Below, piece after piece: positions 15,698 to 26,070 of a stretch of DNA of 46,908 nt. Origin of the DNA: Bacteroidales bacterium (GTDB lineage: Bacteria; Bacteroidota; Bacteroidia; Bacteroidales; UBA932); NCBI GenBank assembly GCA_017443845.1, contig JAFSXX010000008.1, forward strand, positions 1 through 46,908, given 5' to 3'. The translations under genes and the position numbers were made by a program. Below the pieces are notes generated by a model that made no database searches, was not told the origin of the DNA, and saw only the letters and a list, made by a program, of their open reading frames with translations. Position 1 is the first letter of the stretch. The number at the start of each line of letters is the position of its first letter.

Positions 15698-17857
15698 ATG
15701 GAAGACGACATCAACAGCATAGCCGCCCAATTCACCGGAGCCTTCCGCGAAATGGTGCTGAAGGCATACGACATCGCGCAGAAGGCGCTCGAAGGAATAC
15801 AGCGAGGCAATAAGCGTCCCTTCATCGAGCACCCGCTGGGCGTGGCCCGTATTGTCAGCGCCGAGACCGGACTGCAGGCCGATGCCGTGACTGCGGTATT
15901 CCTCCACGAGGCCAATCGTTTCCAGGGTTCGACCGCCGCTGAACTAAACTCTAGCGCGATGCTCAAATCCTTCTACGGGCAGTTCCCGGAGGATATTGTC
16001 AATATAGTAAAGAGCCTCAACAACATCTCGTTCATCACCATCCAGCAGACGGGACTCGACGAAGAGCGCTACCGCAAACTCATAATCTCCTACTCCACCG
16101 ACCCGAGGGTGGTGATCATCAAGCTCGCCGACCGCCTTGAGGTGCTGCGCAACCTCGACGCCCTCCCTGCATCGAAGCGCAACCCGAAGGTGACTGAATC
16201 GATGCAGCTCTACGCCCCCCTCGCCCACCAGCTGGGCCTCTATCTGATAAAGAGCGAGATGGAGGACATCTACCTCAGGTGCATGGAGCCGGAGGCCTGG
16301 CGCGCCATTACCAACAACCTGAAGGCCACCGAGAAGGAGCGCGAAGCCCTGGCCGTCCGCTTCATCGCCCCCCTCAGGGCGAAGCTGGACCGCAACGAGA
16401 TCAAATACACCATGAAGGCCCGCACCAAGAGCGCCTATTCGATCTGGCGCAAGATGCAGGCCCAGAAGGTCCCGTTCGAAAAGATATACGACGTCTTCGC
16501 GATGCGGTTCATAATAGACTGCCCTCCTATCCGTACCGTCGAGCACGAGCTCTGCTGGAGAGTCTATTCGCTTGTGACCGAGGAGTATGAGCCCGACACC
16601 AGCCGCCTGCGCGACTGGCTCACAGTGCCCAAGGCCAACGGATACGAGTCGCTCCACACCACGGTAAAAACCCCTGACGGGATAGCGGTGGAGGTACAGA
16701 TCCGCACCGTGAGGATGGACCTCGAAGCCGAGCAGGGGCACGCCTCCCACTGGGCCTACAAGGGCATCAAGAGCGAGGAGGTGCTCAGCGACTGGCTCAA
16801 CCGCGTGCGCGACATGATGCAGCGGAAGGATGCAGTCGAATACGAGAAGATGCCGCCCGAGATGATGAAGCAGGTCTTCGTCTTCACGCCATCGGGAGAA
16901 TTGCGCGAACTGCACGCGGGAGCCACGGTCCTCGATTTCGCATTCGACATCCATTCCAACATAGGCGTCAAATGCACCGGAGCCCGGGTGAACGGGAAAA
17001 TGGTGCCCATCCGCGAGGTGCTCCATACGGGCGACGTGGTGGAGATCATCACGGGCAAGAACCAGAAGCCCAATGCCGACTGGCTCAATTTCGTGGTGAC
17101 GTCGAAGGCCCGCAACAAGATCCGCCAGAAGCTCAAGGAAGAGGAGAACAAAGCCGCTGCCGAAGGCAAGGAACTGCTCTCGCGCCGCCTCAGGAACTGG
17201 AAACTGGAGATGGACGACGCCCAGCTGGCCGAACTAGCCAGGAAGTACAAGTTCAAGATCAACAACGAATTCTTCGCGGCTATCGGCAGCGGGGCTATCG
17301 ACCTGATGGAAATCAAGGATTTCCTCTCAGCCGGAGAGCAACGCGAGGAGCCGTTGCAGGCAGCGGGCCAGCAGCGGAGCCTCAAGGCCCAGGGCGAATC
17401 CGGTTCATCGGATTACCTTATCATCGGCAGCGGGCTGGGAAAGGTCAGCTACAAGATGGCCAAATGCTGCAACCCCATCTTCGGCGACGAGGTATTCGGA
17501 TTCGTGACGATCAAGGACGGGCTTAAGATCCACAGGATCTCCTGCCCGAATGCGGCCCGCCTGCTGAGCGAGTACCCCTACCGCATCCAGAAGGTCCGCT
17601 GGGCCGAGAATGCGGACCGCAGCAGTTCGATAGCCTCGCTCAAGATCATTACCGGCAACGATATGCAGGTCACAAACGCAGTCATCTCGACCGTCAATAT
17701 GTTCAAGGCATCCATCCGCTCGTTCAACGTGACCGAACGGGGCCGCTCCGAACAGGAGATCCAGATGACCACCTACGTGGCGAACAACGCCGAACTCGAC
17801 AAGATAACCGCATCCCTGCGCAAACTCAGGGACGTGCGGCAGGTAACCAGATTATAA
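15698..17857 (+). CDS. Long RelA/SpoT homologue, probably (p)ppGpp synthetase only
   Basis: 719 residues with the full long-RSH order: HD domain (about 20-190), synthetase domain (about 225-340), TGS (about 392-455), and a C-terminal zinc-finger-like CCNPIFGD region plus ACT domain (about 585-719). Synthetase residues look intact: Asp255 (YDVFAMRF), NGYESLHT (304-311), Glu322 and Gln324 (EVQIRT). The hydrolase site does not. His45 and Asp145 remain, but the HD pair is His70-Glu71 and the following ED motif is absent (LHEANRF). By analogy with E. coli RelA it probably makes (p)ppGpp without degrading it. The stop overlaps the uvrA start (TAATG). Confidence 0.93.
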   Translation: MEDDINSIAAQFTGAFREMVLKAYDIAQKALEGIQRGNKRPFIEHPLGVARIVSAETGLQADAVTAVFLHEANRFQGSTAAELNSSAMLKSFYGQFPEDIVNIVKSLNNISFITIQQTGLDEERYRKLIISYSTDPRVVIIKLADRLEVLRNLDALPASKRNPKVTESMQLYAPLAHQLGLYLIKSEMEDIYLRCMEPEAWRAITNNLKATEKEREALAVRFIAPLRAKLDRNEIKYTMKARTKSAYSIWRKMQAQKVPFEKIYDVFAMRFIIDCPPIRTVEHELCWRVYSLVTEEYEPDTSRLRDWLTVPKANGYESLHTTVKTPDGIAVEVQIRTVRMDLEAEQGHASHWAYKGIKSEEVLSDWLNRVRDMMQRKDAVEYEKMPPEMMKQVFVFTPSGELRELHAGATVLDFAFDIHSNIGVKCTGARVNGKMVPIREVLHTGDVVEIITGKNQKPNADWLNFVVTSKARNKIRQKLKEEENKAAAEGKELLSRRLRNWKLEMDDAQLAELARKYKFKINNEFFAAIGSGAIDLMEIKDFLSAGEQREEPLQAAGQQRSLKAQGESGSSDYLIIGSGLGKVSYKMAKCCNPIFGDEVFGFVTIKDGLKIHRISCPNAARLLSEYPYRIQKVRWAENADRSSSIASLKIITGNDMQVTNAVISTVNMFKASIRSFNVTERGRSEQEIQMTTYVANNAELDKITASLRKLRDVRQVTRL

Positions 17858-20670
17858 TGGCAGACGAATATATACACATACGCAACGCCAGGGGCAACAA
17901 CCTGAAGAACATCGACCTCGACATCCCGCGCGGGAAGCTGGTCGTCATCACCGGAGTATCGGGCTCAGGCAAATCCACCCTGGCATTCGACACCCTCTTC
18001 GCAGAGGGGCAGCGCCGCTTCGCGGAGAGCCTCTCGGCTTTCGCCAGGCAGTTCCTGGGCAGGATGAGCAAGCCTGCCGTGGACCTCATAAGCGGCATAC
18101 CTCCGGCAATAGCCATAAGCCAGAAGGTAACCACCCGCAACCCGCGTTCGACAGTCGGAAGCAGCACCGAGATATACGACTACCTCAAGCTGCTCTATTC
18201 CAAGATAGGGCGCACCTACTCCCCCGTCTCGGGCCGCGAGGTCAAATGCGACACCGCCAAAGGAGTCACCGATTACATTTTCTCGCTCCCTCCGGACGGA
18301 TACGCCCTGATTCTGGCCGACATCCTCTGGAAAGAGGATGGGAAGGTGGAGAAACTCCTCGCCCTCAAGGAGGAGGGCTTCATCCGCCTTGCCGACGACA
18401 AGGGAGAGGTGGTCCGCATCGAGCAGGTCCTCTCCGATATGACCGCCTACGAAGGGCGCAGGATGATGCTGCTCGTGGACCGGGTCTCGACTGACGACAC
18501 CGAAGAGAACCGCAGCCGTGCCCTCGACTCGGCACAGTCGGCCTTCACCAAGGGCAAAGGCTATATCGCCGTATGGGGCGGCGGTTCCCTGCGCGGCTTC
18601 TCGAATATATTCGAAGCCGACGGCATCCTCTTCGAGCAGCCCAGCGAGCATCTCTTCAGCTACAACAACCCCTTGGGAGCCTGCCCCGTCTGCGGCGGTT
18701 TCGGCAAGATAGTGGGCATCGACGAGGCGCTCGTGGTCCCCGATATGGGCAAGAGTGTCTATGACGACGCCATCGCCTGCTGGAGAGGTGAAGTGATGAA
18801 TCACTTCAAGGATGAGCTCGTGATGAACGCCTACAAGTTCGACTTCCCCATCCATAAACCCTACTGCGAACTGACCCGCGAGCAGAAAGACCTGCTCTGG
18901 AGCGGCAACCAGTACTTTACCGGTATCGACCCCTTCTTCAAGTGGGTCGAGAGCCAGCGATACAAGATACAGTACAAATATATGCTTGCCAGATACTCGG
19001 GCAAGACCACCTGCCGCGCCTGCGGAGGCAGCCGCCTGAGGAAAGAGGCGCTATATGTCAAGGTCGGCGGCAAGGATATCAACGAGTTGATGAATATGCC
19101 GGCCGGCGACCTGGCCCGCTTTTTCGAAGAGCTCGGGAAGAATCTCGACGGATATGATCTCAAACTGGCCGAGCGCCCCCTCAAGGAGATACGCCAGAGA
19201 CTCGGATATATCAACTCCGTAGGCCTGTCATACCTTACCCTGAACCGCGCATCGAACACCCTGAGCGGCGGCGAGAGCCAGCGCATCAACCTGGTAAGCT
19301 CGCTCGGCAACAACCTTGTGGGCTCAATGTACATCCTCGACGAGCCGAGCATCGGACTCCACTCGAGCGATACCGAGAAGCTCATAGAGGTACTCAAGAA
19401 GCTCCGCGACCTGGGCAACACCGTGATAATAGTCGAGCACGACGAGAAGATAATGCGGGCTGCGGATATGATAATCGACATCGGCCCCGGAGCCGGCAAA
19501 AGCGGAGGGGAAATAGTTTACTGCGGAGGAGTCCGGGAGGGCATCGAGGCGAGGCTCGAGGCAGCCGCAAAAGGTATCGAACCTGCAAAGTTCTCCCCCA
19601 CCATCGACTATCTCGCCGGAATCCATCCCTTCAAGCCGGCCAAGCGTCACCGCAACCTGACCTACGGGGTCACCGTCGAGGGTGCCCGCGAGAACAACCT
19701 CAAAGACATAACGGTAAGGTTCCCGCTGCGCTGCCTCACCCTGGTCACGGGAGTCAGCGGCTCGGGCAAATCCTCGCTCGTTGGCGACATCCTCTACCCT
19801 GCCCTCTACAGGCGGATCAACCAGATCGGCGACAAGCCCGGCCTGCACAGGGGCGTCAGCGGCGATCTGGGCAAAATCTCGGCCGTCGAATATGTGGACC
19901 AAAACCCCATCGGAAAGAGCACCAGGTCCAATCCCGTGACCTATCTCAAGGTTTACGACGACATCCGCAAACTCTTCTCGGAGCAGCCCTACGCCAAGAT
20001 GAACGGTTACGGCCACTCGCACTTCTCGTTCAATATCGACGGAGGCCGCTGCCCTGAATGCCAGGGCGAAGGTGTTATCAAGATCGGAATGCAGTTCATG
20101 GCCGACGTGCAGATGGTCTGCGAGGCCTGCGGAGGCAAGCGGTTCCAGCCCGACATCCTGGAGGTGCGCTACAAGGGAAAGAACATCAGCGACGTGCTGG
20201 ATATGAGCGTAGATGAGGCCATAGCCTTTTTCGGCTCGCAGAAGGAGCCGCTCGCGCAGAGGATCGCAGAAAGGCTCCAACCCCTGGTGGATGTGGGCCT
20301 CTCCTATGTTAGTCTGGGCCAGAGCAGCAGCACCCTCAGCGGCGGTGAGAGCCAGAGGATCAAGCTGGCCTCCTTCCTAGGAAAGGAATCCGGGCCGCAT
20401 GAATCCGTGCTCTTCATCTTCGACGAGCCTACGACCGGCTTGCACTATTACGACATAGAGAAATTGCTGAAGGCTTTCGACGCCCTTATCGCCAGAGGGC
20501 ACAGCATCATCGTGGTGGAGCACAACCTCGAGATGGTGCGCGCCGCCGACTGGATCATCGAACTGGGCCCGGGAGCCGGCGAGGCTGGAGGAAACGTGAT
20601 CTTCGAAGGTACTCCCGAAGAGTTGGCAAAACACCCCGAGGTACCTACCGGAGCCTGCCTTGTTGGATAA
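17857..20670 (+). CDS. uvrA: Excinuclease ABC subunit A
   Basis: 937 residues, normal length. UvrA is the dimeric ATPase that finds DNA damage and loads UvrB. Two ABC modules are visible: Walker A GVSGSGKS at 33-40 and 632-639, and signature motifs LSGGESQRI near 468 and 828. Zinc-finger cysteines are Cys276/Cys279 and Cys386/Cys389, and the C-terminal finger Cys732/Cys735 with Cys755/Cys758. The extra CxxC that precedes the first pair in E. coli UvrA is replaced by a cysteine-free segment (FEADGILFEQPSEHLFS), as I recall for Bacteroidetes UvrA in general. It shares an A with the Rel homologue stop codon, implying coupled translation. Confidence 0.98.
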   Translation: MADEYIHIRNARGNNLKNIDLDIPRGKLVVITGVSGSGKSTLAFDTLFAEGQRRFAESLSAFARQFLGRMSKPAVDLISGIPPAIAISQKVTTRNPRSTVGSSTEIYDYLKLLYSKIGRTYSPVSGREVKCDTAKGVTDYIFSLPPDGYALILADILWKEDGKVEKLLALKEEGFIRLADDKGEVVRIEQVLSDMTAYEGRRMMLLVDRVSTDDTEENRSRALDSAQSAFTKGKGYIAVWGGGSLRGFSNIFEADGILFEQPSEHLFSYNNPLGACPVCGGFGKIVGIDEALVVPDMGKSVYDDAIACWRGEVMNHFKDELVMNAYKFDFPIHKPYCELTREQKDLLWSGNQYFTGIDPFFKWVESQRYKIQYKYMLARYSGKTTCRACGGSRLRKEALYVKVGGKDINELMNMPAGDLARFFEELGKNLDGYDLKLAERPLKEIRQRLGYINSVGLSYLTLNRASNTLSGGESQRINLVSSLGNNLVGSMYILDEPSIGLHSSDTEKLIEVLKKLRDLGNTVIIVEHDEKIMRAADMIIDIGPGAGKSGGEIVYCGGVREGIEARLEAAAKGIEPAKFSPTIDYLAGIHPFKPAKRHRNLTYGVTVEGARENNLKDITVRFPLRCLTLVTGVSGSGKSSLVGDILYPALYRRINQIGDKPGLHRGVSGDLGKISAVEYVDQNPIGKSTRSNPVTYLKVYDDIRKLFSEQPYAKMNGYGHSHFSFNIDGGRCPECQGEGVIKIGMQFMADVQMVCEACGGKRFQPDILEVRYKGKNISDVLDMSVDEAIAFFGSQKEPLAQRIAERLQPLVDVGLSYVSLGQSSSTLSGGESQRIKLASFLGKESGPHESVLFIFDEPTTGLHYYDIEKLLKAFDALIARGHSIIVVEHNLEMVRAADWIIELGPGAGEAGGNVIFEGTPEELAKHPEVPTGACLVG

Positions 20671-20718
20671 GAGATTTTTTTGCTAAATTAGGGGCTGTTT
20701 TTAAACCTGAACTTCAAT

Positions 20719-21843
20719 ATGAAAGTAACTGTCAAAGAGGTTGTTGGAAGAAAAGAACTGAAAGCGTTCGTGCATTTCCCCAACAAGATGTACAAAAAAG
20801 AGAAGTTCTATGTCCCGACCCTCGAGAGCGCCGACCTGGATGCCCTTGACCAAAAAAAGAACCACGCGTTTGAAGTCTGCGAGGCCAAATACTGGATGGC
20901 TTACGATGAGGGCGGAAAGGCCGTAGGCCGCATCGCCGGGATCATCAACCGCCGGTATAACGAAAAGACCGGTCTCAAGCAGGCGCGCTTCGGCTTCATG
21001 GATTTCATCGACGATGCCGACGTGGTGAAGGCCCTCTTCGACGCAGCGGAGGGCTGGGCCCGCGAAAAGGGAATGACTTCCGTCAGCGGTCCTCTCGGCT
21101 TCCTCGAATTCGACGCGGCGGGAGTCCTCGTGATGGGATTCGACCAGCTGCCCACCTGCTATGGCAAATACAACTATCCATACTACGAACCCAGGCTCCT
21201 AGAACTCGGATATGTCAAGGAGACCGACTGGATCGAGAGCATCGTCAACGTCCCATTCCCCATTCCCGACAGGTACTACCGCGGAGCGAAGCTCATAAGC
21301 GAGAGATACAAACTCCACGGATACGCCCCCAAGAGCAAGAAAGAGATGGTAGGCCATTTCGACGAGATGGCAAAACTCCTGAACAAGGCGTACGCCGACA
21401 TCCACGGCTACTCGGAGCTTTCCGACGGACAGATAGAGGACCTCAAGAAGCAGTTCGTCCCCAACCTCAACCCCGGTCTGGTGGGAATCGTCGCCGACGA
21501 GAACGATCGCATCGTGGGCTTCGGCATCTCGATGCCCTCCCTCGCGAAGGCGATGCAGAAGGCCAAAGGCAGACTCTTCCCCTTCGGATTCATCCACATC
21601 CTCCGCGCCCTCAGGCACAATGACACCCTCGACTCCCTGCTGATCGCGGTGGACGACGAGTACAAGGGCAAAGGAATCAACTCCCTCATCTTTACCACTA
21701 TCGCCGAGACTGCCGAGAAGATCGGCATCAAATATATGGAAACCACCCGCGAGCTCGAGGACAACGAGAGCGTCCAGAACCTCTGGAACAGTTTCGAGCA
21801 CAGGATGGTCAAGAGGGCGCGCTGCTACCGCAAGGAACTCTGA
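20719..21843 (+). CDS. GNAT-like (YghO-type) protein
   Basis: 374 residues, cytosolic. The C-terminal part (FGISMPSLAKAMQKAKGR, then LLIAVDDEYKGKGINSLIFT) has the shape of a GNAT acyltransferase fold, including a Q/RxxGxG/A-like acetyl-CoA loop (DEYKGKGINS). The N-terminal half carries conserved motifs (VSGPLGFLEFDAAGVLVMGF) seen in E. coli YghO and similar proteins. Donor and acceptor are unknown. It starts 48 bp after uvrA, with an imperfect -7 box (TAAATTAG, 20684-20691), so it may have its own promoter as well as readthrough. A strong hairpin terminator follows. Confidence 0.75.
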   Translation: MKVTVKEVVGRKELKAFVHFPNKMYKKEKFYVPTLESADLDALDQKKNHAFEVCEAKYWMAYDEGGKAVGRIAGIINRRYNEKTGLKQARFGFMDFIDDADVVKALFDAAEGWAREKGMTSVSGPLGFLEFDAAGVLVMGFDQLPTCYGKYNYPYYEPRLLELGYVKETDWIESIVNVPFPIPDRYYRGAKLISERYKLHGYAPKSKKEMVGHFDEMAKLLNKAYADIHGYSELSDGQIEDLKKQFVPNLNPGLVGIVADENDRIVGFGISMPSLAKAMQKAKGRLFPFGFIHILRALRHNDTLDSLLIAVDDEYKGKGINSLIFTTIAETAEKIGIKYMETTRELEDNESVQNLWNSFEHRMVKRARCYRKEL

Positions 21844-21872
21844 CCCGCAGCTTATACGCAACTGACATATAA

Positions 21873-21906
21873 CGATGAAGCCGGCCCGAAAGAGCCGGCT
21901 TCATCG
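21873..21906. terminator. Bidirectional hairpin terminator between convergent genes
   Basis: A perfect 13-bp stem (21873-21885 with 21894-21906) encloses an 8-nt loop, 30 bp after the GNAT-like gene and 20 bp beyond the end of the convergent TPR gene. U-tracts are weak on both sides, but position and stem strength fit a shared terminator. Confidence 0.8.
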
Positions 21907-21926
21907 TGTTTATCATATCTAATTCA

Positions 21927-23237
21927 CTAGTTCTTCAGGAAGTTGTCGTAGAACTCGTATTTCTGCTTGTAATCGTCGCTCTTGCCGCGGAAACGGAAGT
22001 AGATGTTCTTGAGGTACTCTGCGACAGCATTCTGGATCTCCTTGTCGTCAGTCATCTTGAAGGACTGCTCGAAAGGCTCGATAGCGGTCTCGAGGGACTG
22101 CTCGAACTCCTTGACAAGTGCCTGGTACTTGGCATCGTCAAACTCGCTGCTGGCTTTGTCCTGGAGTTCGACTGCGTGCTCGTAGTAGAGGATACCTACG
22201 CTGAGGATACCGTAAACGTACTTGGGATCGATCTCGGTGGATTTGCGGAAGAGTTTCTCTGCGTTTGCGAGATCGCCGAGCTTCTTGTAAACGTCACCTT
22301 CCACATAGTAGAGGCTGGCATTGTTGGGCTCGTTTGCCTGCGCGGAGTGGAGAAGGTCGAAGAGCTTCTGGGTGTCGGCGCCGGATTCACGGTACATATT
22401 GATAAGGCCGATGAGCACGCCCTGGCTCTGGGGATACTTGGCGAAACCGTCCTCGAGGGTTGCAAGAGCGGCAGCGGTATCCTTAGCCTGGAGATAGATA
22501 CTCGAGAGGTTGGAGAAGACGTTGCCTTCTGCGTAGTGGCCGAGGTCGATGCTCTTCTTGTAGAACTCGATAGCCTTGTCATTCTTGCCTGCGAGACCGG
22601 CTACGAGACCTGCATGATAGACGTTGACGGTGTCGATCTTCTTCATGAAGGGGTTGTCGTAGCTGGAGAGGGACTTTTCGAAGAGGTCTGACGATTTGTC
22701 AAAGATGCCTGCGAAATAGTAGCTGAGAGCCTCGTCGGTGAGTTTCTTATGGATATCTTCGTAAAGTGCGGTGATATCCTTGGTCTTCGAGCCTTTGGCG
22801 TCAACCGAGATAGCCTTTGCGAGGGCCTTCTCAGCATTGCCGAGCAGGTCGCCGTCGAGGGCGGGCTTGGTCACGATGTAAAACTCGAGGACACCTGCCT
22901 CATTGTAATAGAGGTCTTTGTCTGCGTAGTGGTCAACAGTATAGTTGGTGCCGCCTTTCTTGACATTATCGGTAGAAAGGATCTGCTGCTTGCCGAGGAG
23001 AACCTTAACCTCGGTGCGGGGAGTACCGGGAATCAGGTTTACGGAAGGCTGGTCGTATGCGCCGATATAAGCCTTTGCGAGGTCGATCCAGGTTCCGACC
23101 TTGAGGGATTTCTTTGCATCCTGGGATGCTGCTACGGCTTTGTCGACAAGCTTCTTGGCGTCAGCCACGGTTTTGGGCTGAGCATAACCGGCTGTAACGG
23201 CAAGAGTCAGGGCGAGAGCCAAAAGGATTTTTTTCAT
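21927..23237 (-). CDS. Secreted TPR protein
   Basis: 436 residues with a signal peptide (MKKILLALALTLAVTAGYA, then QP). TPR-like helical pairs run through residues 150-350 (for example GKNDKAIEFYKKSIDLGHYA, and EPNNASLYYVEGDVYKKLGD). The rest is lysine- and aspartate-rich, and the protein ends in an aromatic helix (YKQKYEFYDNFLKN). Homologous TPR proteins are common in the Bacteroidetes periplasm with no defined role. It lies 29 bp after gyrA on the same strand; no convincing TAnnTTTG box was seen in that gap, so it may depend on the gyrA promoter. Confidence 0.85.
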   Translation of the reverse strand: MKKILLALALTLAVTAGYAQPKTVADAKKLVDKAVAASQDAKKSLKVGTWIDLAKAYIGAYDQPSVNLIPGTPRTEVKVLLGKQQILSTDNVKKGGTNYTVDHYADKDLYYNEAGVLEFYIVTKPALDGDLLGNAEKALAKAISVDAKGSKTKDITALYEDIHKKLTDEALSYYFAGIFDKSSDLFEKSLSSYDNPFMKKIDTVNVYHAGLVAGLAGKNDKAIEFYKKSIDLGHYAEGNVFSNLSSIYLQAKDTAAALATLEDGFAKYPQSQGVLIGLINMYRESGADTQKLFDLLHSAQANEPNNASLYYVEGDVYKKLGDLANAEKLFRKSTEIDPKYVYGILSVGILYYEHAVELQDKASSEFDDAKYQALVKEFEQSLETAIEPFEQSFKMTDDKEIQNAVAEYLKNIYFRFRGKSDDYKQKYEFYDNFLKN

Positions 23238-23266
23238 AATCAGTGTAATTTTAGATAATTATTTTC

Positions 23267-25897
23267 TCAGTTATTATTTTCCGTTTCTGGAGTTGCTGTG
23301 GGTTGTTCAACTATTGTGCCATCCTCGGCGGAAGCCCCCTGGGAGCCCTCTGCGAGCGCATCTGAAGCCTGTTCCTCTTCGTTCTTGGGAACCACGCAGA
23401 CGGAGGCTATGCTGTCGCCTTCCCTTAGGCTTATGAGCTTGACGCCCTGGGTGACACGGCCCGACACGCTGATGGCGCTGGTAGCCATACGGATGGTAAT
23501 GCCGGACTTGTTGATTATCATCAGGTCGTTCTCGTCGTTGACTGCCTTTATGGCAATCAGGTCGCCGGTCTTGGGGGTGATATTGATGGTCTTGACGCCC
23601 TTGGCACCGCGGCTGGTAATACGGTACTCGCCGAGTTCGGACTGCTTGCCGTAGCCGTTTTCGCTGACGATCAGGATGCGCATATTGTTCTTCTCGGCAT
23701 ATTCCTGATTGATGCAGACCATTCCGATGACCTCGTCGTCCTCGTCGATATTGATACCGCGGACGCCGGTGGAGTTACGGCCGATGGCCCTCGCATCATC
23801 CTCGTGGAAGCGGCAGCACTTGCCCTTGCGGCCCGCAAGCAGAATATCGCTCTTGCCGTCGGTGATTGCGACTTCGAGAAGTTCGTCGCCCTCCCTGACG
23901 TTGATTGCGATGATACCGTTGGCCCTCGGGCGGGAGTAAGCCTCGACGAGGGTCTTCTTGATGACTCCGCGCTTGGTTGCCATCACGATATAATAGTTGT
24001 TGATGAACTCCTCATTATTCAGATCCCATACATTGATATAGGCCTTGACCTTGTCGTCGGGATCGATATTGATGACGTTCTGGATGGCGCGGCCCTTGGA
24101 GGCCTTGGTGCCTTCGGGGATATTGTAAACCTTGAGCCAGTAGCACTTGCCGTTCTGGGTGAAGAGCATCAGGGTGCTGTGCATATTGGCCACATAGATA
24201 TGCTCTATGAAATCCTCCTCCCTCGTGGTGCTGCCCTTGCTGCCTATGCCGCCGCGGTTCTGCTGGCGGTATTCGGTAAGCGAGGTGCGCTTGATGTAGC
24301 CCATATGGGAGATGGTGATGACCACATCTTCGTCGGGATAGAAGCTCTCGGGGTCGAAATCGGCATCGGCGGCGACGTCGATCTCGGTGCGGCGCTCGTC
24401 GCCGTAGTCGGCCTTGAGCTGCTGCATCTCCTCCTTGATGATGGCCATCTGCATATCGACATTGGCCAGCACTTCGCGGAGGTGGTGGATGAGTTTCTCG
24501 AGGTCGTCGTACTCGGCCTGCAGCTTGTTGCGCTCCAGACCGGTGAGCTGGCGGAGACGCATCTCGACGATGGCGTCGGCCTGCACCTGGGAGAAACCGA
24601 ATTTCTCCATCAGGCCGTCGCGGGCTTCCTGGACGGTCTTGGAGGAGCGGATGTGCTCGATGATCAGGTCGATGATATCGAGCGCCTTGAGGAGACCCTC
24701 GAGGATATGGGCCCTCTTCTCAGCCTTGTCGAGGTCGAATTTGGTACGGCGCACGACAACCTCGTGGCGGTGTTCCACAAAGTAGTGGATGAGGTCCTTG
24801 AGGTTGAGCAGGCGGGGACGGCCGTCCACCAGTGCGATGTTGTTGACTGAGAAATTGGCCTGCAGCTGGGTATATTTGAAGAGGTTGTTCAGAACGACGT
24901 TGGAGACGGCACCCTGCTTGAGCTTGATGACGATGCGCATACCGCGGCGGTCGCTCTCGTCGTTGATATATGCTATGCCGTCGAGGCGCTTGTCCTCGAC
25001 CAGTTCGGCTATCTTTTCGATAAGTTCGCGTTTATTGACCGCATAGGGGATCTCGCTTACCACGATGGTCTCGCGGCCCGACGAGGAGGTCTCTATCTCG
25101 GTCTTGGAACGGATTACGATCTTGCCGCGTCCGGTCTCGAAGGCATCCCTGACGCCCTTGTAGCCCAGGATTATGCCGCCGGTGGGGAAATCGGGGGCCT
25201 TGATGTGCTTCATCAGGCCTTCCACAGTGATTCCGGGGTCGTCGATATAGGCGCAGATGGCGTCGCAGCACTCAGAGAGGTTGTGGGGGGCCATATTGGT
25301 AGCCATACCGACCGCGATACCGTCGGAACCGTTGAGCAGCAGCATCGGAGCCTTGGAGGGAAGCACCACAGGCTCGGGGAATTCACCGTCGAAGTTGGGT
25401 TTGAAATCTACGACATCCTTGTCAAGGTCGTCGAGGACCTCGCTCGCCAGTTTGCGGAGTTTCGCCTCGGTATATCGCATTGCCGCCGGGGAGTCGCCGT
25501 CGATGGAGCCGAAGTTGCCCTGGCCGAAGACCAGCGGGTAGCGGAGACTCCAGTCCTGCGCCATTCGGACCATTGCCAGATAGACGCTGCTGTCGCCGTG
25601 CGGGTGGTACTTACCGAGGACCTCGCCGACGATACGGGCCGACTTCTTGACGCCGGAGTTGTATGTAAGGCCGAGGCCGTACATTCCGTAGAGGACGCGG
25701 CGGTGGACGGGCTTCATTCCGTCACGCACGTCGGGAAGGGCGCGGGCTACGATGACCGACATCGAGTAATCGATGTACGCGGTCTTCATCTCGCTTTCTA
25801 TGTCGATAGGTATGATTTTGCCGATGGGGGCGATATCTGTCTCATCTATAGGAGCATCCATTTGGGGCTCCTCGGGGAGGTTTTTCTCTTCGTCCAT
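23267..25897 (-). CDS. gyrA: DNA gyrase subunit A
   Basis: 876 residues. Gyrase A cleaves and religates DNA to introduce negative supercoils with GyrB. The catalytic tyrosine is Tyr142 (AAMRYTE). The quinolone-resistance region reads [12 protein letters not shown] (98-109); Ser103 matches E. coli Ser83, while the position of E. coli Asp87 is Leu107. The C-terminal beta-pinwheel contains a GyrA-box variant (QNRGGIG, in place of QRRGGKG), which supports gyrase over topoisomerase IV. The tail is acidic and disordered. The N-terminus has about 20 extra residues before the conserved domain. Confidence 0.97.
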   Translation of the reverse strand: MDEEKNLPEEPQMDAPIDETDIAPIGKIIPIDIESEMKTAYIDYSMSVIVARALPDVRDGMKPVHRRVLYGMYGLGLTYNSGVKKSARIVGEVLGKYHPHGDSSVYLAMVRMAQDWSLRYPLVFGQGNFGSIDGDSPAAMRYTEAKLRKLASEVLDDLDKDVVDFKPNFDGEFPEPVVLPSKAPMLLLNGSDGIAVGMATNMAPHNLSECCDAICAYIDDPGITVEGLMKHIKAPDFPTGGIILGYKGVRDAFETGRGKIVIRSKTEIETSSSGRETIVVSEIPYAVNKRELIEKIAELVEDKRLDGIAYINDESDRRGMRIVIKLKQGAVSNVVLNNLFKYTQLQANFSVNNIALVDGRPRLLNLKDLIHYFVEHRHEVVVRRTKFDLDKAEKRAHILEGLLKALDIIDLIIEHIRSSKTVQEARDGLMEKFGFSQVQADAIVEMRLRQLTGLERNKLQAEYDDLEKLIHHLREVLANVDMQMAIIKEEMQQLKADYGDERRTEIDVAADADFDPESFYPDEDVVITISHMGYIKRTSLTEYRQQNRGGIGSKGSTTREEDFIEHIYVANMHSTLMLFTQNGKCYWLKVYNIPEGTKASKGRAIQNVINIDPDDKVKAYINVWDLNNEEFINNYYIVMATKRGVIKKTLVEAYSRPRANGIIAINVREGDELLEVAITDGKSDILLAGRKGKCCRFHEDDARAIGRNSTGVRGINIDEDDEVIGMVCINQEYAEKNNMRILIVSENGYGKQSELGEYRITSRGAKGVKTINITPKTGDLIAIKAVNDENDLMIINKSGITIRMATSAISVSGRVTQGVKLISLREGDSIASVCVVPKNEEEQASDALAEGSQGASAEDGTIVEQPTATPETENNN

Positions 25898-25927
25898 TTA
25901 CAATAATAGTGTCTTTATAATAACTTG

Positions 25928-25958
25928 TAAAAATAGGCATTTTCCGGGACTTGGCAAA
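25928..25958 (-). promoter_or_regulatory. gyrA promoter
   Basis: On the minus strand TTTG (25958-25955), a 19-bp spacer and TATTTTTA (25935-25928, one mismatch to TAnnTTTG) lie about 30 bp upstream of the gyrA ATG. The rest of the 173-bp gap to clpC (25898-26070) is AT-rich; TATTTTG at 26042-26048 is a weak candidate for the opposite direction. Confidence 0.6.
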
Positions 25959-26070
25959 GAATAATTTCCCATAAAATCAAAATGAGAGTAAAATGTTGAT
26001 AAACAATAAAGGCAAACCCGACATCCTGCTCCATTAATTGCTATTTTGCACTCAAATTCAATAAAGGGAT

